Assembly (NCBI GenBank): GCA_029204225.1
Contig: MU832561.1
Coordinates: 1 to 64,000 of the forward strand
Origin: Diphasiastrum complanatum
Taxonomy: Eukaryota; Streptophyta; Lycopodiopsida; Lycopodiales; Lycopodiaceae
Reading direction: 5' to 3'
DNA length: 64,000 bases
Below are positions 1 through 10,375 of this stretch, in pieces; position 1 is the first letter of the stretch; every line of letters begins with the position of its first letter. The notes beneath the pieces are model-generated. The model had not been told where the DNA came from. It did no database searches and was given only the letters and a program-made list of their open reading frames with translations. The translations under genes and the position numbers were made by a program.

Positions 1-582
1 TATCTAAATCGGTTACAGACTAACTCAAAGTGTGTTCGCTCAATTGATAAGAAGTGCATTTTTAACAGATAATAGAGGAAAGGAATGCGCAGGCAATGAG
101 ATTGGTTCTCTTCTTTCTATTGATTGCTCAATCTCTGCGTATGTACAATGGCTCTAAGTGTCGCCCTTATAGGAATGAATACCAACGTGAGCGTTGATCA
201 CCAACCGTTAAGATGTCGGTTGGGATCCACTAATGTGTCGCTATAGAATGTCGCACAAACTTCACAAGTTCTTAATTACAATGAATTTACAAAATGCAAA
301 TAGGCCTTTACATGAATATAGGCACCATAGCATATTTTCATGTCAAAAAATAGAAATTTTTTACAATATAGAACATTTAATTTGGATAATGTGGGATCAT
401 AAGCCTCCACATATCCCCTTCCTCAGTTGTGCAACGGCTCACAAACAGTCTGCTCACATCCTTCTTTGTCTCTTTTTGGTGGCTGGCTTTCTGTGGAAGA
501 TGGGTGTCTTCGCTCAAGCTTCGTTCTCTGCATTGACTTGCTAAATTGTCATCCCTTTGGTAGTGAGGAAGTAGTTGTTCCT
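1..582. other. non-coding, unassigned
   Basis: No reading frame with recognisable protein character is visible here. The stretch near 205-235 contains a short perfect hairpin (CCAACCG and CGGTTGG around a 9-base loop), which may be chance. Nothing else could be supported. Confidence 0.4.
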
Positions 583-1317
583 CTACATATAATCTTCCTG
601 AAATGATAAATTGGGATAACCCCCCATTCTTCGATTGCGCAATGGTCCAAGGGGGTTGTCGATCAGTGTATTATCTACAAGGTGAGCGTACCAACTATCC
701 TCAGTCATGATTTTAGACATTTCAGAAAAAGAAACAGTTAGTGAGAGGGCTACATATGTATATTCCATAGATTTTTCTTTAATGTGCAGCTGTTGGATGG
801 CTAAGAGCGCATAGGAAATGAGAGAAGCGATATTTACATGGCTGTACGTGTAATATGGTCCGGTTATTGGATTAGTGGATCGAAGTAAATTGCTGGTTTT
901 CACTTCATCCAAATATCGAGAATGGTTGGTTTCCCAATCTGTGTAGATTTTCCACAGATCAGGGAAAAGAAGTTGGCTTGAAAATCTGGGAGAGATGGGA
1001 GTAGGACTAAGAACAACTTCTTTGACATCAAAAATATTTATTGTTTCTAGTTTATTCACATACTCGTCCAGAGTAGGAAAAATATTGTTTTCGAATGTTT
1101 TTAGGTATTCTAGGACATATATATACAAACATCTTGTAACAACATGAATGTAGTTAGTTTGCACATTGAACTTGTTCTGAACAATGGCTAAGGCCAGGAC
1201 ATCTTTTTGGTGTATTGTTAGTTTGGCCCAAAAACTGTTTAGGTTGGCGAAAGTCCAAGGACTTTCCCATTGCTCTTTGGTGTAACCAAAAAGTTTAGGT
1301 AAGAGAAGATAATCCAT
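583..1317 (-). CDS. unrecognised 244-codon hypothetical protein
   Basis: This is an uninterrupted frame on the minus strand beginning with ATG at 1317 and encoding 244 residues. I do not recognise the family. The product is rich in Leu, Tyr, Ile and Asn, has no evident signal peptide, and shows two moderately hydrophobic stretches (around residues 40-75 and 160-180) that look helical rather than clearly membrane-spanning. There is no zinc knuckle, aspartic protease, reverse transcriptase or integrase motif. It lies next to copia debris, so it could be a structural or accessory frame of an unknown transposon, or a domesticated or host gene fragment. Its openness over 735 bases in an otherwise decayed region is the main argument that it is or was recently coding. 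Confidence 0.45.
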   Translation of the reverse strand: MDYLLLPKLFGYTKEQWESPWTFANLNSFWAKLTIHQKDVLALAIVQNKFNVQTNYIHVVTRCLYIYVLEYLKTFENNIFPTLDEYVNKLETINIFDVKEVVLSPTPISPRFSSQLLFPDLWKIYTDWETNHSRYLDEVKTSNLLRSTNPITGPYYTYSHVNIASLISYALLAIQQLHIKEKSMEYTYVALSLTVSFSEMSKIMTEDSWYAHLVDNTLIDNPLGPLRNRRMGGYPNLSFQEDYM

Positions 1318-2303
1318 TCTCCACTGGAGTTCTGGACTATAAAAAGGAGGTAAGAAACTGGTTAGTTCTTGCTGGAATGTCTGAAATTTTGTCTTTAGTA
1401 GTGAGTATACTACCTTGTTCTTTCTCTTGGCACTCCCGCTTGGTGTGATTTCGCTCTACTGCGGAATGACTGCCACTGGTAATGATACAACAGTGGATGG
1501 TACTTCTGTTGCAGCTTTGGCAATTGGTTCGGTCCGGCTTAGCATCAGTCTACACTGATTGGTCTTTCTATAGTTGCCTCAAATTTGCATCGGTCTGGGT
1601 GGCCTTGTCTGATGTGTCTGAAGCTGGTGCATCCGTCTGCATCACTTGTGATGGGGAATGAAAGGAAGGTCAAGAACACTTTGATACTGATGCGACTCAA
1701 CACGCGAAGTGAAACAATCACAAAGGAATTCGGATGGAGTTTGGATATGATTGCTAATCACTACCTGCTAGATCATTCCTACAATCCTCCAAAATGTAGA
1801 CAGACACTGCTGACCTACGTTTTAGTTAATTCAGCATTCAACAAGATTGAACCAATATGCGGAATAGATTGAACAAAACGAAGGAGAAACACGAATAATA
1901 AGCAGATAGTAATTCAATCAAGATCAGACAATTTAGAATGATATGTGCATAATAGCTACAACATCATTTATTGGTCCTCTTGGTTTAAGCACTGTGTGAT
2001 AGACCCACACAACGCATTCACGTGAGAGAAGCGGTGTTCTCCCATGAGCAGTGTCTCGCTTACTAGCACACTTCTTGGCTCAATGTGGATCCTGCTTACA
2101 AAATTGTCTCGATCACAAGCAAACTTTTCTATTCTATATTTTTTTATCTATATTTGTTTGATGCATCTAGCAATTGTATATACTCAGAGTAACATTCCTG
2201 ATCAGATAGATTAAACCATCTATAACTAATCATGGATTACAAGACTGGTAGATTAGGCATGTCCTAACGCTCTTCTACTGACGTCACCATATCATACTTT
2301 CAG
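1318..2303. repeat. LTR-like debris, non-coding
   Basis: No convincing gene is present. Part of it (about 1990-2110, with a CAGTGTCTCGCT-type motif) resembles the sequence following the primer site of copia element D (about 16030-16090), so I read it as a decayed LTR of a related copia family. The boundaries are not resolved. Confidence 0.35.
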
Positions 2304-2848
2304 TTAACAAGGGATTTTGGATTGTGGTATTCTCGTGATGCAGGATTCCAGATGCTTTTCTATAGTGATGCTAGTTGGGCATCTCTCAAGGACGACTGTA
2401 AAAGTGTCTCAAGAGGATGTACCATTGTAGCAGGAGCAGCAATTCTCTAGGTCAGCAAAAAATAGACCATCATAGCTCAGTCATCTTGCGAAGCAAAGTA
2501 TGTAGGAGCAGCAAAGATGGCCAATGAAATCACTTGGCTCAATCAGTTCCTTGACGAACTAGGTGAAACAAGGAATGAACCTTTGATTCTGCAGATGGAC
2601 AATACATCCACAATACATCTGACAAAGGATCCCGTGTTTCACTCAAGGACGAAACACATTGCAATCAAGTACCACTTGATAAGGAATTTGATCGAAAAGA
2701 AGAAGCTGCAGACTACTTTTATTAGACCGAAGGAGATGGTTGCTAACATTTTCACAAAAGCCTTAGACAAAGGTCTGTTTGAAAAACAGAGGAGCAGTCT
2801 TGGAGTCATCAAGCTATCACGCTTTGAGAGAAAGCTGAAGAAACAAAA
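2304..2848 (+). pseudogene. Ty1/copia RNase H end (element G), broken
   Basis: Plus-strand translation gives a copia RNase H domain: YSDASWAS near 2350-2380, an SSCEAKYVGAAK motif near 2485-2520, the DNTSTIHL segment near 2600, and the HSRTKHIAIKYHLIR motif near 2640-2690, followed by the usual C-terminal FTKAL segment. Upstream of ATG 2517 the frame carries two in-frame stops (about 2448 and 2463), so it is not functional. No upstream RT or integrase is present; the element is truncated at about 2304. The frame runs through a purine-rich tract ending at 2848 into its LTR. Confidence 0.85.
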
Positions 2849-3020
2849 TGTTTCTATTACCAAAGCTCTACTAGCTCTCGACTCCCAACCTGACGAAAAT
2901 CACGAAGACCTTCATGAACAACACGAACAACAAGAGAAGGTCAAACGACACGAAAATGTTCGCGACATGAAACCCTTCGTGCTTCAAAGGACCAGGAAGA
3001 TCAAGCAAGTACTATAAAGT
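2849..3020 (+). repeat. start of 3' LTR of element G (truncated)
   Basis: The TG at 2849 follows a purine-rich tract and matches the start of the LTR inserted at 26841 (same TGTTTCTA start and the following CCTGACGAA block). The sequence is rich in ACGAA-type short motifs. It is cut off at about 3020, where element E begins in the opposite orientation. Confidence 0.65.
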
Positions 3021-3027
3021 ACAAGAT

Positions 3028-3429
3028 TCATTTTGCGATATTCCAATGAGTCGAGCTTGGATTTGTACTGAATTGGCTCATCCTGAACACGACATAAGCA
3101 ATGTCAGGGCATGCGTTATCTGCAAGATACATTAGTGATCCGATTAGCTTCATGTATGGTGTATGCTCCATCAATTCCCTTTCCTCTTCAGTCTTCGAAC
3201 AATCTTCATTCGTCAGGATTGTTCCTGCAAGCATTGGAGTATTTGCTCCTTTGCAATTCATCATCCCGAAATCTTCTAGGATTTTCTGGGTATATCTGGA
3301 CTGATGAAGGCATAATTTCCCTTTCTGGGTATATCTGGACTGATGAAGGCCATAGAATATTTGATGAATCATCATGGGTTTGATGCGATTGATCTGTAGG
3401 TAGGCATACCTTCAAGTGATATAGGTTGA
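3028..3429 (-). pseudogene. copia element E: RT tail fused after protease
   Basis: Minus-strand translation gives the end of a copia reverse transcriptase: the ANTPM motif and YMKLIGSLMYLA followed by a PDIAYVV segment. A short direct duplication (units at about 3283-3310 and 3322-3350) repeats the peptide LHQSRYTQK. Integrase and the catalytic part of RT are absent, so protease-region sequence is joined to the RT tail by internal deletion. Non-functional. Confidence 0.8.
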
Positions 3430-3784
3430 CTTTTTTTCTACCTTGTGTAATAAATGTACTGGTGCTTGCATCAACGACGTTGCATGCTTTGTCTGAAAAC
3501 GTCACAGGAATTCCAGCATCTGCTATTCTTGCGACTGATAGCAAGTCCTATTGTAGTGTAGGTATGAACAGAACGTCTTCAAGTCGTCTGTCTCTGCCAT
3601 TTGTGTTGAGCCACAATGAACCAATACCATTCACTTGATGTTTTGATCCGTCTCCAAGAATAATAAATCTTGATGGATCCACACTCGAAAAGTCATACAT
3701 TATCCGTCTTGATGTAACGATGTGTGAGGTAGCTCCTGAATCAAGAACTACCTCTTGTGTGTTAGGCGTCAATACTGCACACAT
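3430..3784 (-). pseudogene. copia element E: aspartic protease region
   Basis: The minus-strand frame from 3784 contains the aspartic protease signature VVLDSGATSHIV (active-site DSGA) followed by an ILGDGSKH...GIG segment typical of copia protease and the VLFIPTLQ motif. The frame continues, shifted, into LLSVARIADAG-type gag-pre-integrase sequence. A frameshift and the downstream deletion make it non-functional. Confidence 0.85.
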
Positions 3785-4425
3785 TCTATACAGATGTAGG
3801 CGGTCGAATTACTATGATTCGATCTTTCTTCGCCCATCTTCGAGCTTTTTGGCTCTTCGACGTAGGACGAACTATTATTGTTCTCCCGTCTGCCTTGAGC
3901 TTGTTTGTTTCTTGGGTCCTGATAACAGTCCATGGCTACATGACTCTTCTTGTGACAGTGGATACACTCAATTTTTGAGTTTAACACAAATCGACAGTAT
4001 GTCCTTCGCGTTTTCATCTCACGCATGTCTTCTTCTCTCCATTGTAGGGACATAGAGAACTTCCTCCACTTTCTTGTCACCCTAATTTGTGTCCAGCCAT
4101 AGTACACCACTTCCATCAACCACGTGCTTAGAACTGTCTCCAAGTATAATGAATCTCGAATAGTTCGTCTTCTTTTACTCGGACAATATTTGTTTCGAGA
4201 AAACAGAATGTGAGGTGGCTTCCGAATCAAGTACTACTTCTCGAATTTTAGAATCTGTTGAATAGCATTGATCAGCACTAACATAAGATGTTGAGTTCCT
4301 TGTTGTCTTGTCTTCGGCTGCTCTGGAGCTATGAGTGAAGTCTTTAATCTCCAAATCAAGTAGTTTGAACCTTCTGGATCCAAGATCATAGTGATCTTAG
4401 CCTGAATATTGTTGATCGACGACAT
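3785..4425 (-). pseudogene. copia element E: gag with an extra embedded protease copy
   Basis: The gag start is at 4425, with the N-terminal MILDPEGSNYLIW segment typical of plant copia gag. A CCHC zinc knuckle (CIHCHKKSHVAMDC) lies near 3950-4000. Between them, about 4060-4260 in another frame, lies a second protease-like copy with VVLDSEATSH (active-site Gly replaced by Glu) and an ILGDSSKHVVDG segment with two stops. The order is therefore gag N-terminus, degenerate protease, zinc knuckle, protease. This is a rearranged chimera and cannot make a normal polyprotein. Confidence 0.75.
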
Positions 4426-4556
4426 CTTCTATTTTATGAATAACTCCAGATGTGGCTTGCTGATTAATGTATGAAGAATGCTGAGAGGGATGCGAAGATA
4501 ATATTGTATCGACTCTGACTTTCTCTGATACTTCTGTATCAGTTCTAATCTTGTAT

Positions 4557-4568
4557 GCTCTGATACCA
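4557..4568 (-). promoter_or_regulatory. primer binding site of copia element E
   Basis: The minus strand reads TGGTATCAGAGC, complementary to the 3' end of plant initiator Met-tRNA. It lies between gag and the presumed 5' LTR, which begins at TG 4570. This fixes the element's orientation as minus. Confidence 0.85.
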
Positions 4569-4569
4569 C

Positions 4570-5480
4570 TGTAGGAAAAATGGTAACAATTCTTCCTCAG
4601 AGAACATGATGAAAGTTTGAATAAAGCAAACTAATATCAGTGTCTTCAATCGGGTTTGTTTTTGGTCTATGTACTAATAGAACAGTTTTTGCCTTGATTG
4701 AATAAACGTGCGGAATTAAGAGACAACTTTAGACAATTTTAGAAAATAAGAAACTATTGATCAAAAACGAATTTTTATAACTCTGAATCTGAATCATCAA
4801 TATACATCTCTTGTTGTCTTATCTCATTGTTGTGGCTCTGATTGAGTGAGTTACAATGACTAGTGCACATTTATTTATATTGCTACAGGACAGGTCTTTT
4901 GGCCTTTTATTTACAAGTCTTTTGGCCTTTTAATTCTGTAACAGTAGATCTAAACGTTTACGACTGTTGATATTCAATTAGACGCTCTATTTTCAGGGTC
5001 AAATAATTTTTGTTCATGAATATTTTGGACAGTTTGTCTCTTCATTACAGCTACGTGTTTCGTGAATTATTCACGATACTTTCGTGTTTCGCGAATTATT
5101 TGCGACACTTGTCTCTTCGCGATATTTTTGTGTTTCGCAAATTGTTCGCGACAGATGACAATTTTGAACTTGAAGAAGAATCCAGAATATTTTGCAAATC
5201 GTTTACGACAATTTCGCGACATCTGAGGTTTGAACAAGAAACAAAATACTGCACGACAAGATTTTGTTTGCGAATCTTTCGAGTTGGCTGCAAGATAAAT
5301 TTCGTGAATCTTTTGAGAATATTTCATGAATCTTTCGAGTTCAAATTTTTTTTTGCAAATCTTTCGAGAATCTTTCACGAATCTTTCGAGTTGGTCACGA
5401 ATAGAAATGTTTCGAGTTCCTATTCGTTTCTTTCTCATCCTTTGTCAACTAAACTACGCATGTTGTTAGTAGAATCGAGA
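4570..5480 (-). repeat. 5' LTR region of element E, rich in TTCGCGAA/CTTTCGAG motifs
   Basis: It begins next to the primer site. Between 5060 and 5420 it is built from degenerate short repeats such as TTCGCGAATTATT and GAATCTTTCGAG. Similar CGAA-rich blocks occur in the LTRs at 2849 and 26841, so the families are related. The open frames here on both strands are by-products of the repeat. The right boundary is not resolved. Confidence 0.55.
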
Positions 5481-5849
5481 TCTGTCTGATTAGGTGTTCT
5501 TTTGCATGCAGGATGCATGAGGAGCAACTTGAAAAGAGTAAGATCATAAATGAATTTAAAGATATTTTTCAATTTTGTCGCATTTTGACAAGTCAGAATC
5601 CGATGCCTATGCAAAAAGTATCAAATTGAATGTCCGGTGATCGTCAAACTGTGGCGGCAACTAATTTTTGAAATTGTTGTTGCAATCCGACATGTTAGAA
5701 TCCGACACGCCGACGTGGATATGGCGTGGTATTTTTAACTAAAAAAATCAGTTGGCATCCGATGTGGACGTCATAATCTGACGAAGGATGTCCATGTCAT
5801 CGATCTGACACGTCATTGTTTTTTGACAAGACCTCGTATGAAAGTGATC
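5481..5849. other. non-coding junction, possible LTR remnant
   Basis: There is no gene. Several imperfect copies of an AATCCGACxxG-type motif occur between 5590 and 5810. It could be the 3' LTR of the neighbouring chromovirus, but I find no matching copy on the other side. Confidence 0.3.
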
Positions 5850-6117
5850 GAGCATGATCAGCCAGGATAGGGGTATGATAAAAAAACATCAATGGGCTCC
5901 CAAGTAGCCTCCTCAATAGGACGACCATGCCACTGGACCAAAAACTGAACCTGCCGATGGCGACGACTATGCAATAAGCGCATCCATAAAATAGCAGCTG
6001 ACAAGAATGGAAAAAGCTCTGGATCTGTAGGAAATGAGGAATCTCGAGGAGCATCATCCTCAATAGCAACACGTAATAAACTAACATAAAAGATATCACA
6101 AGCCCGAGTAGCAGCAA
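5850..6117 (-). pseudogene. chromodomain of the chromovirus
   Basis: In the minus frame around 5890-5990 the peptide RRHRQVQFLVQWHGRP followed by EEATWEP is a classic retroelement chromodomain core (aromatic and Trp positions present). Such domains target integration by binding methylated histone tails in related elements. A stop follows shortly after (about 5872). Confidence 0.85.
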
Positions 6118-7225
6118 TTAACTCAAGACGATATGTAACTGGACTGAGGCGCTCAAGAATCTGAAAAGGCCCATAATAGCGCGGCGCAAGCTTCTCAGTA
6201 GAAGCAAGACCCTGTACAAAACGATGGTGAGCAAAGCATAACCGGAGAAAAACAGTATCTCCCTCTGCAAACTCAACATGGCGCTGATGACGATCAACAA
6301 TGGTCCTGTACCGCTGCTGAATATGCTATAAATGAGTAGCAGCTCTAGTAATAATCTCCTGAGCACTCGAAAGATAAGATGAAATAGTAACAGGTGCATC
6401 ATCTGGAGGAGCAGGTATACCCGGTAGAACTGGTGACTATCCATGAGCAAGCAAGAAAGGAGAAATACCTGTGCTGGAACTAACAGAACTATTATAACTA
6501 TACTTAGCCAAACATAAATGCTGATCCCAATCACGACCAGAAGGAGAAACATAATGTTGTAAATAATCCTCCAATACCTGGTTAATAACCTCAGACTGAC
6601 CATCCGCAGAAGAATGATAAGCAGTGCCCATAAGTATCCTAACATCCAAGATACGCATAAGCTCTGTCCAAAAACCTGATGTAAACTTGGTATTCCGATC
6701 AGTAAGTATAGATCGTGGGAGACCATGTAAGCGGAATATCTCAGAAATAAATATACGAACACACTGCTCTGCTGCAATAGTATGTCTGACTGGTATGAAA
6801 TGAGCTTGCTTAGAAAACCTATCAACTACCACCAAACAAGAGTCATGACCATGCTGAGTACGGGGAAGACCTAAAATGAAGTCCATAGATATATCAGTCC
6901 ACTGGCGAGAAGGAATAGGCCAACTTTGAAGGAGACCGCCAGGTTTTTCATGGGAATACTTGTTACGAAGACAAAAATCACAAGTATGAATAAGGTGGGA
7001 AAGCTCACGCTTCATGGAAGGCCAATAAAAATGTTCTTTCAAACGAAACAAGGACTTCTGAAAACCAAAATGGCCACCAACAGGAGAGGAATGGACATCA
7101 AGAAGGAGCTGTGGACGTATGTCGAGAGTGCTGGGAATACATAACGAACCATAGTGAAACAAACGATGATTAACAATGGAATAAACCTGGTGAGGGTGAG
7201 GGGAAGGACGAGAGGCAGATGACAT
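6118..7225 (-). pseudogene. gypsy integrase
   Basis: The frame from 7225 carries a zinc-binding region (GGHFG...H, then CDFCLRNK with paired Cys), followed by the catalytic core: Asp in WTDISMDF, Asp in LTDRNTKF and Glu in DGQSEVIN. After the frame closes at 6437, sequence to 6118 continues the C-terminal region (EFAEGDTVFL, APRYYGPFQILER) through two in-frame stops. The catalytic triad is present, but the chain is interrupted. Confidence 0.88.
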
Positions 7226-7309
7226 AACATCACGAAAGTCTGGACATGTGGCATAAGCCTGAGGAAGATCATCATACCAAGAGTGGGGAGACGTAACAAG
7301 ACTGTAAGT

Positions 7310-7797
7310 AAGAGAGCAGGTAAACGAGACAAAGCATCAGCAGCAGCGTTACTTTTACCAGGCTTATAATGAATATCAAAATGAAAGGACTGTAAAAACT
7401 GAAGCCAACGGTACTGACGATCATTAAGATTCTTTTGTGTATACAAATAACGAAGTGACTGGTGATCAGTAAAAACATCAAACAGAACACAATACAGATA
7501 ATGACGCCACTTCTTTAAAGCAAAAATGATAGCAAACAACTCTTTTTCATGAGTGGAATAGCGCTGCTCATACGAACGAAGACGATGGGATTCATATGCA
7601 ATAACACACTGACGCTGACGTAACAAAGCACCTAATCGTGTGGAACTAGCATTAGTCTCAACAGCAAAATGCTGGGAAAAATTTGGAAGACATAAAACAG
7701 GGGCAGTGGTAAGCTTAACCTTCAAAGTATCAAAAGCTGACTGACATGCGGGAGTCCAAGCAAACGAAGTTTCCTTTTTCAACAGAACGTTTAGCAT
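7310..7797 (-). pseudogene. gypsy RNase H
   Basis: The frame shows FAVETNASSTRLGALL, the STHEKELFAIIFALKKWRHYL motif, FTDHQSLRYL and the terminal DIHYKPGKSNAAADALSR sequence of gypsy RNase H. The usual first catalytic Asp (in TDAS) is replaced by Glu-Thr-Asn (VETNAS), which would impair activity. The reading continues toward integrase in another frame. Confidence 0.88.
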
Positions 7798-8465
7798 ACA
7801 GATGATGAGTAACTAACAAAATAAAAATAGAACGAACGTGCTGAACATGAAGAGAGAGAGTGGTGCTATAAATGAGGATATCGTCAAAATAAACAATGAC
7901 ACACTTTCCAAGCAGAGGACGAAAGATGTTATTCATGACATTATGAAAAGTGGGCGGGCCATTGGTAACACCAAAAGGAAGGACACGAAACTCATACAGA
8001 CCAAAGTGGGTACGGAAAGCTGTCTTGTGCTCATCAGGAGGATGCATACGAATCTGGTGATAACCGGAATGGAGGTCAAGTTTAGAAAAGATCTTGGCTT
8101 GGCCTAACTAGTCAAACAGGTCATCCATATGAGGAATAGGGTACTGATTACAGATAGTAAGTTTATTTAAAGCACGATAATTTGTACATAGACGTTTAGT
8201 ACCATCTTTCTTATCAACAAGTAAAACAGGAGCACCAAAAGGACTGTGGCTAGGAACAATAAGGCCTTGACATAATAAATCAGACACCTGATGCTGACTT
8301 CCTCGCGCTCAACAATAGACATACGAAAAGGAGGACGAGAAGGAGGTGATGCAGAGGAAACAAGGTCTATATGGTGGTTGACATCTCGTAAAGGTGGTAA
8401 CTGAGTCGGCTCTCTAAAAACATGCTCAAATTCATGCAACAGTTCAGAAAATACCTGTGGCAAAG
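7798..8465 (-). pseudogene. gypsy reverse transcriptase with internal deletion
   Basis: The frame from 8463 gives the pre-RT DVNHHIDL and PPFRMS segments. After a frameshift near 8290 the sequence continues with [15 protein letters not shown] and CTNYRALNK. The frame at 7730-8047 carries KTAFRTHFGLYEF and the catalytic YFDDILIYS. Right after LYAK the thumb/connection segment (normally a stretch with a GHVVS and YYRRF motif) is missing, and the sequence jumps to the start of RNase H near 7790. The enzyme is therefore broken by a frameshift and a deletion. Confidence 0.87.
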
Positions 8466-8601
8466 GTGGTGCACCCGCAATAGGCTGAACTGGCTGAACA
8501 GAAAGAATAGCCGCACAGTGGGCCTTTGGGAGGCTCCGTATGAACTGCTTCTCGGAAATAAGCTGATAGTCCTACCGAGAATCAATACTAGAAAATATAT
8601 G

Positions 8602-8940
8602 CTAAGTACCATCATGAGAGAATGTCATGGTTTGCTGCTGGAGGTCTACTGTAACCGCACCAAGGGATGCAAACCAATCAGCACCGAGAATAAGATCGTC
8701 CCGTGTAAGTGGAATAATATGAAAATCTGCCTGACCAAGGAAGTCTCCAATCCAATATGAAAGCTGCTGATACATTTGCGTGCTAGGAAAAGAGTGTGCG
8801 CTGACAACCTCAACATGCAGGGGATGAGGCATAGTGACTGGCATAGCACGAATGCATGTAATAATATGACTGCTGAGAAATGAGTGAGTGCTACCCGTGT
8901 CAACAAGGGCAATACATTCACGACCAGTGATACGTACGCA
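8602..8940 (-). pseudogene. gypsy aspartic protease
   Basis: The minus-strand frame shows CIALVDTGSTHSFLS near 8880-8930 (active-site DTGS) and downstream DLILGADWFASLGAV, matching retropepsin-like proteases of plant gypsy elements. It lies between gag and RT as expected. Confidence 0.85.
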
Positions 8941-8965
8941 AAGACGGATATGGTGTGGACCCAGC

Positions 8966-9720
8966 TTACTGGCCCAAGTAGCATAAGCAAGCTAAGCATA
9001 CAACTAGATCAGGGGGATCAAGAACAGGCTCAGTGGGTGTGGCAAACTGATCAACAAGTGGGTCATCATCAAGAATATGAAGGCATATGGCAGAATCAGG
9101 ACTATCATCAGGTGTGTCAACATCATGGAAATAGACGGCAGTAGCAGTGGCAGGTTGTCGGCAATCACGGGCGATATGATCAGGACTCTTACAGTTGAAA
9201 CATAAGCGCTTCTCATGGATCTCAGACATCTCAGACTGTGAGTAGCGATGAACAAAAACAGGACGAGGAGAAAAAGGAGGACGTGGTGCAGAAGGAAGAG
9301 TGGACGAAGGTGAACTGACAGATGTGGGACTAGCAGAGGATGGAGAGGAAAGAATAGGACGTGTGAAAAGACGCGAAGGACGAGAAACAAAGGAAGAGAT
9401 GGGAGAGTACTTGTGCTGTAGTGCGGTAGCAAGGGAGATGGCGTGAGAAAGAGTGAGTGGAAAAAAAGAAGAAACATCATACTTGAGTGCGCCTCGTAGA
9501 CCAGCAACGTAGCAAGAGATGAGCTCCAATGTAGAAATATCTGGGAATAGATAGGAAAGCTCTATAAACCGTGTCGTATAAGCAGCCAAGTCACCAATGT
9601 GAGATAAACTACGAAAGATGTCGTGTTGATAGTGTAGCAATCTGGGCAAAAAGAGCAATGAATGTCTCTCGTAACTCCCGACGTAAATCAGTGCATACAT
9701 CACTCATGGCGCAGTTTTGA
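8966..9720 (-). pseudogene. gypsy gag with zinc knuckle
   Basis: The frame from 9703 contains a retrotransposon gag domain (SHIGDLAAYTTRFIELS and ELISCYVAGLRGAL), a Ser/Pro-rich linker and a CCHC knuckle CFNCKSPDHIARDC near 9165-9205. An alternative upstream ATG in another frame (about 9707) reads into a plausible LRRELRETF gag segment, suggesting a frameshift near 9640. The N-terminus is cut at about 9720. Confidence 0.83.
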
Positions 9721-9721
9721 G

Positions 9722-9940
9722 ATGGCAAACATGGGAGAGTCTATTTTGAGTGAAAATAGCAAATTGGACAGGATTTCCAACTATGCGGTGTGAAAATTAA
9801 AAATTAAAAATATGCTAATAGAGATGGAACTGTGGGATGTCGTCACAGGTGATGAGAGAAGACCGCCAAATGAAGCGGACATTGAAGTGTTCAATACGAA
9901 GGCAAGGAAAGCTTTGCTGATTTTTCTCTCTTTGCTGAGG
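9722..9940 (+). pseudogene. copia gag N-terminal fragment
   Basis: Plus-strand reading from ATG 9722 gives a copia gag start: KLDRISNYAV, a stop where Trp is expected (TGA near 9808), then KLKIKNMLIEMELWDVVTG and DERRPP. This is the conserved first part of the UBN2-type gag. No later gag or pol follows. Confidence 0.75.
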
Positions 9941-10180
9941 GCTTTCGTCTCTTTGCTTCAGCAACATTCAGCACAGTTTGGAGGAGGACCAACTCCCATC
10001 AGAGCATTTTCCTTGGCGGAGCTTTAGCAGATAGTTAGCGGAAGTACTTCCGCTAAATTTGGCAGTCAATTTTTTTTTTTTTTGGGCAGAATATTTCCTG
10101 CGCCCAAGTTCCAAAGCCTTTTTCCTCTTTTTTTTTGAATCCTCCATTTGATTCAGGAAAAGGATTCCCAGCCATCTTTT
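9941..10180. other. non-coding
   Basis: No gene is seen. It includes a T tract (about 10071-10083) and purine/pyrimidine-biased stretches. Confidence 0.4.
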
Positions 10181-10375
10181 CAGCATTGATTGGAGGCTGT
10201 CCAGCGCCCTACTTCATCACATTTTTCAGCCATTGTTCCAGCAGAGTTTCAGCCATATTTCAGTTTTGATTGGAGGCTGTCCATCGTCCTATTTCATCAT
10301 GTTTTTCACAGATTTCAAGCCATATTTTCAGCATTGATTGGAGGCTGTCCAGCGCCCACTTTCATTCTCCTTGTG
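10181..10375 (+). repeat. short tandem repeat, three units of about 70-80 bp
   Basis: The block CAGCATTGATTGGAGGCTG occurs at 10181, with slightly changed copies at 10261 and 10329 (spacings 80 and 68). Each is followed by a similar CCTAxTTCATCA-type segment. The overlapping open frames merely read this repeat. Confidence 0.7.

Larger units (their letters stand above)
5850..9720 (-). mobile_element. Ty3/gypsy chromovirus, near-complete but degenerate
   Basis: On the minus strand the domains run in gypsy order: gag with CCHC knuckle, aspartic protease, reverse transcriptase, RNase H, integrase with DDE core, and a C-terminal chromodomain. The chromodomain places it among chromoviruses. Frameshifts, several stops and a deletion in RT make it non-autonomous. 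LTRs were not identified. The right edge at about 9720 directly abuts a copia gag fragment. Confidence 0.9.

Noticed and set aside
5010-5489. 159-codon frame and a converse minus frame of 123 codons
   Set aside because: Both read degenerate TTCGCGAA/CTTTCGAG short repeats of an LTR; no domain, and openness on both strands fits repeat structure.
6118-6825. Minus-strand 235-codon hydrophobic frame
   Set aside because: It overlaps integrase in a different frame; the integrase motifs are in the other frame, and the hydrophobic reading is a shadow.
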